DNA from: Microbulbifer guangxiensis
GTDB taxonomy: Bacteria > Pseudomonadota > Gammaproteobacteria > Pseudomonadales > Cellvibrionaceae
DNA: 64,000 bases
Direction: 5' to 3'
Assembly: GCF_021729075.1 (NCBI RefSeq)
Contig: NZ_JAJSAQ010000004.1
Span: 1-64,000 of the forward strand
The notes under the pieces were generated by a model. The model saw only the letters and a list, made by a program, of their open reading frames with translations. It made no database searches and was not told the DNA's origin. This document shows, in pieces, positions 62,474 to 64,000 of this stretch (positions are counted from its first letter, which is position 1; each line of letters begins with the position of its first letter). The position numbers and the translations under genes were made by a program.

Positions 62474-64000
62474 TTACAGCTCGTAGCTGAAGCCCAGCAG
62501 GTAGATGCTGCCATAGCTCTGGTAGTCGCGAACCTGCAGAGCGTTGTCACCACTCAGGGTAGTGAAAGGCTCGTCGGTCAGGTTCTGACCCTGCAGGTAA
62601 ACAGACAGACCTTCCAGGCCACTGATTCCGGCATCACCGAAGTCGTAGCCCAGCTGCACATCAACGATGGTCTCACCAACCACGTCAACCTGCTGGGTGT
62701 TGAAACCTACACCGTAAACCTCGCCCTTGAAGTCATCACGCTTACGCATGCTGGCACGGGCAGAGAAACCGTAGTTCTCGTAGTAGGCGGTCAGGGTCTG
62801 GATGCTCTGAGACAGGCCCGGCAGCTGGTAGTCGTTGCCATTCTGGTCCTGAATGTCTGTTTCCAGGCCGGTGTGGCTGGCCAGCAGGCCGAAGCCGTCG
62901 AGGCTCTCGGAGAACATGTTGAACGGCAGTACTACAGACAGCTCGTAGCCCTGCAGAGTGCCGCCACCCGCATTGATCTTGCCGTAGGCAGTCGCAGTGG
63001 TGTTCTCCGGCACGATACCGGTTTCCGGGTCAGCTACACCTGCCAGGTCGACAATGTAGTTGTCGTCGAAGTGCCAGTTGCTGAGATCCTTCCAGAACAG
63101 CGCAGCAGAGAAGTAACCCTCTTCGCTGAAGTAGTTCTCGTAGGAAAGGTCTACACCAATGGCTTCCTTCGGCTCCAGCTCGGGGTTACCGCCGCTGATG
63201 CTCCAGAAGTTGCCATTCTCGTCCGGACGGGGGTTGTCACCACCGCCGAAGTAGTCGACCAGAATAGAGGCGTTCATCTCATCCATACGGGCACGGGAGA
63301 TGGTTTTGGCAGCACCGAAGCGAACAGTCTGCTGCTCGTCGATGGCCAGCGCCAGGTTCAGGCTCGGCAGGAAGTGGCTGTAGTCGTGAGTAATGTCGGT
63401 CGGGGAGGTCACTACCAGGCCGTCAATGATCTGGCCCGCGGCACCCTGGGACTGCTGCTCGGTGTACACGTAGCGCATACCGGCGTTACCGGTCAGCGCG
63501 TAACCGGCGACATCGGTTTCAAAGCTCGCCTGGGCAAACGCAGCAGTGACCGCCTCGCTCACAGACCAGGACTTGGTCAGGTGGCTGGTATTGGTCAGGG
63601 ACTCGGCCAGCAGGCTGTAGTAGCCGTCTTTCAGCATCGCAGCGGCGTCATAGGCGATCATGTCACCCATGCCGATGAAGTCCAGGGAGGCAGAGCCGAG
63701 ACGGTACTGCTCCGGCACTTCCAGCATCCCCGGGAAGTTGCTCAGGGTCATGAAGTAACCCTCAGACTTCTTGGTCTTCTCGCGGTCGCGGTAGGAAACG
63801 CCGTAGGAAACTTCGTTGACGATACCGACTTCTACCATCTGGGTAGCGGCCAGTTTCAGGGAGGTCAGCTCATCGTCGATTTCCGGAGTATTCAGGAAGC
63901 CGTCCTGCCCTGTGTTCTCCAGCGGAGTGCCGGTGATGCCGAGGCTGTCGTTCAGAGCAGCACTCCAGCCCCAGGTCAGCGGGCCGCCGAGCTGGATCAG
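62474..64000 (-). CDS. TonB-dependent receptor, C-terminal part
   Basis: At least 508 residues; the N-terminus lies beyond the window, and the frame stays open to base 64000. The sequence is alternating beta strands of an outer-membrane barrel, with family-like GAAKTISRARMDEMNAS and ELEPKEAIGVDLSYENYF stretches, ending YLLGFSYEL. The protein moves a bulky substrate across the outer membrane using TonB energy. Barrels of this type in related bacteria sit beside tryptophan halogenases and often carry sugars. The plug and TonB box are not visible here. Confidence 0.9.
   Translation of the reverse strand: MIQLGGPLTWGWSAALNDSLGITGTPLENTGQDGFLNTPEIDDELTSLKLAATQMVEVGIVNEVSYGVSYRDREKTKKSEGYFMTLSNFPGMLEVPEQYRLGSASLDFIGMGDMIAYDAAAMLKDGYYSLLAESLTNTSHLTKSWSVSEAVTAAFAQASFETDVAGYALTGNAGMRYVYTEQQSQGAAGQIIDGLVVTSPTDITHDYSHFLPSLNLALAIDEQQTVRFGAAKTISRARMDEMNASILVDYFGGGDNPRPDENGNFWSISGGNPELEPKEAIGVDLSYENYFSEEGYFSAALFWKDLSNWHFDDNYIVDLAGVADPETGIVPENTTATAYGKINAGGGTLQGYELSVVLPFNMFSESLDGFGLLASHTGLETDIQDQNGNDYQLPGLSQSIQTLTAYYENYGFSARASMRKRDDFKGEVYGVGFNTQQVDVVGETIVDVQLGYDFGDAGISGLEGLSVYLQGQNLTDEPFTTLSGDNALQVRDYQSYGSIYLLGFSYEL

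Noticed and set aside
62474-64000. TonB receptor as a complete gene starting at 63838
   Set aside because: The frame remains open through base 64000 and lacks plug and signal peptide, so 63838 is an internal methionine.

Overview
The window is about 64 kb of GC-rich, densely coded chromosome from a marine-type gammaproteobacterium. The best guess is a Microbulbifer or close Cellvibrionales relative. This rests on the gene mix: parC, mnmH, rlmD and a MvaT-like H-NS protein, a Cellvibrio-like GH31 transglucosidase, and a TonB receptor beside a flavin-dependent halogenase. No rRNA, tRNA, CRISPR array, insertion sequence or prophage was recognised. The first ~650 bases are clearly more AT-rich and look like the end of an integron cassette array (a DUF7660 gene bounded by attC-like core sites) that stops just short of parC.

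From 0.7 to 28.7 kb the genes are mostly housekeeping: parC; a FetAB-type metal exporter; an Aquifex-type aconitase; a 1749-residue AsmA-like DUF748 protein with a striking series of paired cysteines; a redox-SelD fusion; a type-2 NADH dehydrogenase; a CobB-like sirtuin; a MvaT-like nucleoid protein; a CBS-domain protein; an SLC13 transporter; MnmH (which uses the selenophosphate made by SelD); RlmD; a YgjP-like metalloprotease; a thioesterase; a lipoprotein; and a metallo-beta-lactamase-fold hydrolase.

From 28.9 to 44.8 kb, and again at 54.3-57.0 kb, lies a maltodextrin/starch system. It has a MalT regulator, a GH13 alpha-glucosidase, an MFS sugar permease, a SusA-like neopullulanase, an Agd31B-like GH31 4-alpha-glucosyltransferase, a lipoprotein GH13 amylase, a MalS-like amylase and a serine esterase. 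Sequences matching the MalT box occur in three promoter regions. There is no MalEFGK importer: the exported enzymes appear to make short glucans that the MFS permease brings in. An L,D-transpeptidase and a sodium:alanine symporter sit inside this region.

The most unusual part is a ten-gene minus-strand unit, 53.0 down to 44.8 kb, in which most genes overlap their neighbour by a few bases. In order it encodes a thermostable-hemolysin-family (GNAT-like) protein, an acyl-adenylate ligase, a haem-oxygenase-like diiron enzyme, a short-chain dehydrogenase, an exported helical-repeat protein, an OmpR-type regulator, its sensor kinase, an EfeO-like cupredoxin, an FTR1 iron permease and an outer-membrane barrel-like protein. 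A PmrA-type direct repeat lies in its promoter. It reads as an iron-linked, self-regulated acyl-metabolite pathway of unknown product.

The right end (58-64 kb) holds a GDSL hydrolase, an S9 peptidase, a tryptophan-halogenase-family enzyme and the C-terminal part of a TonB-dependent receptor, all on the minus strand.
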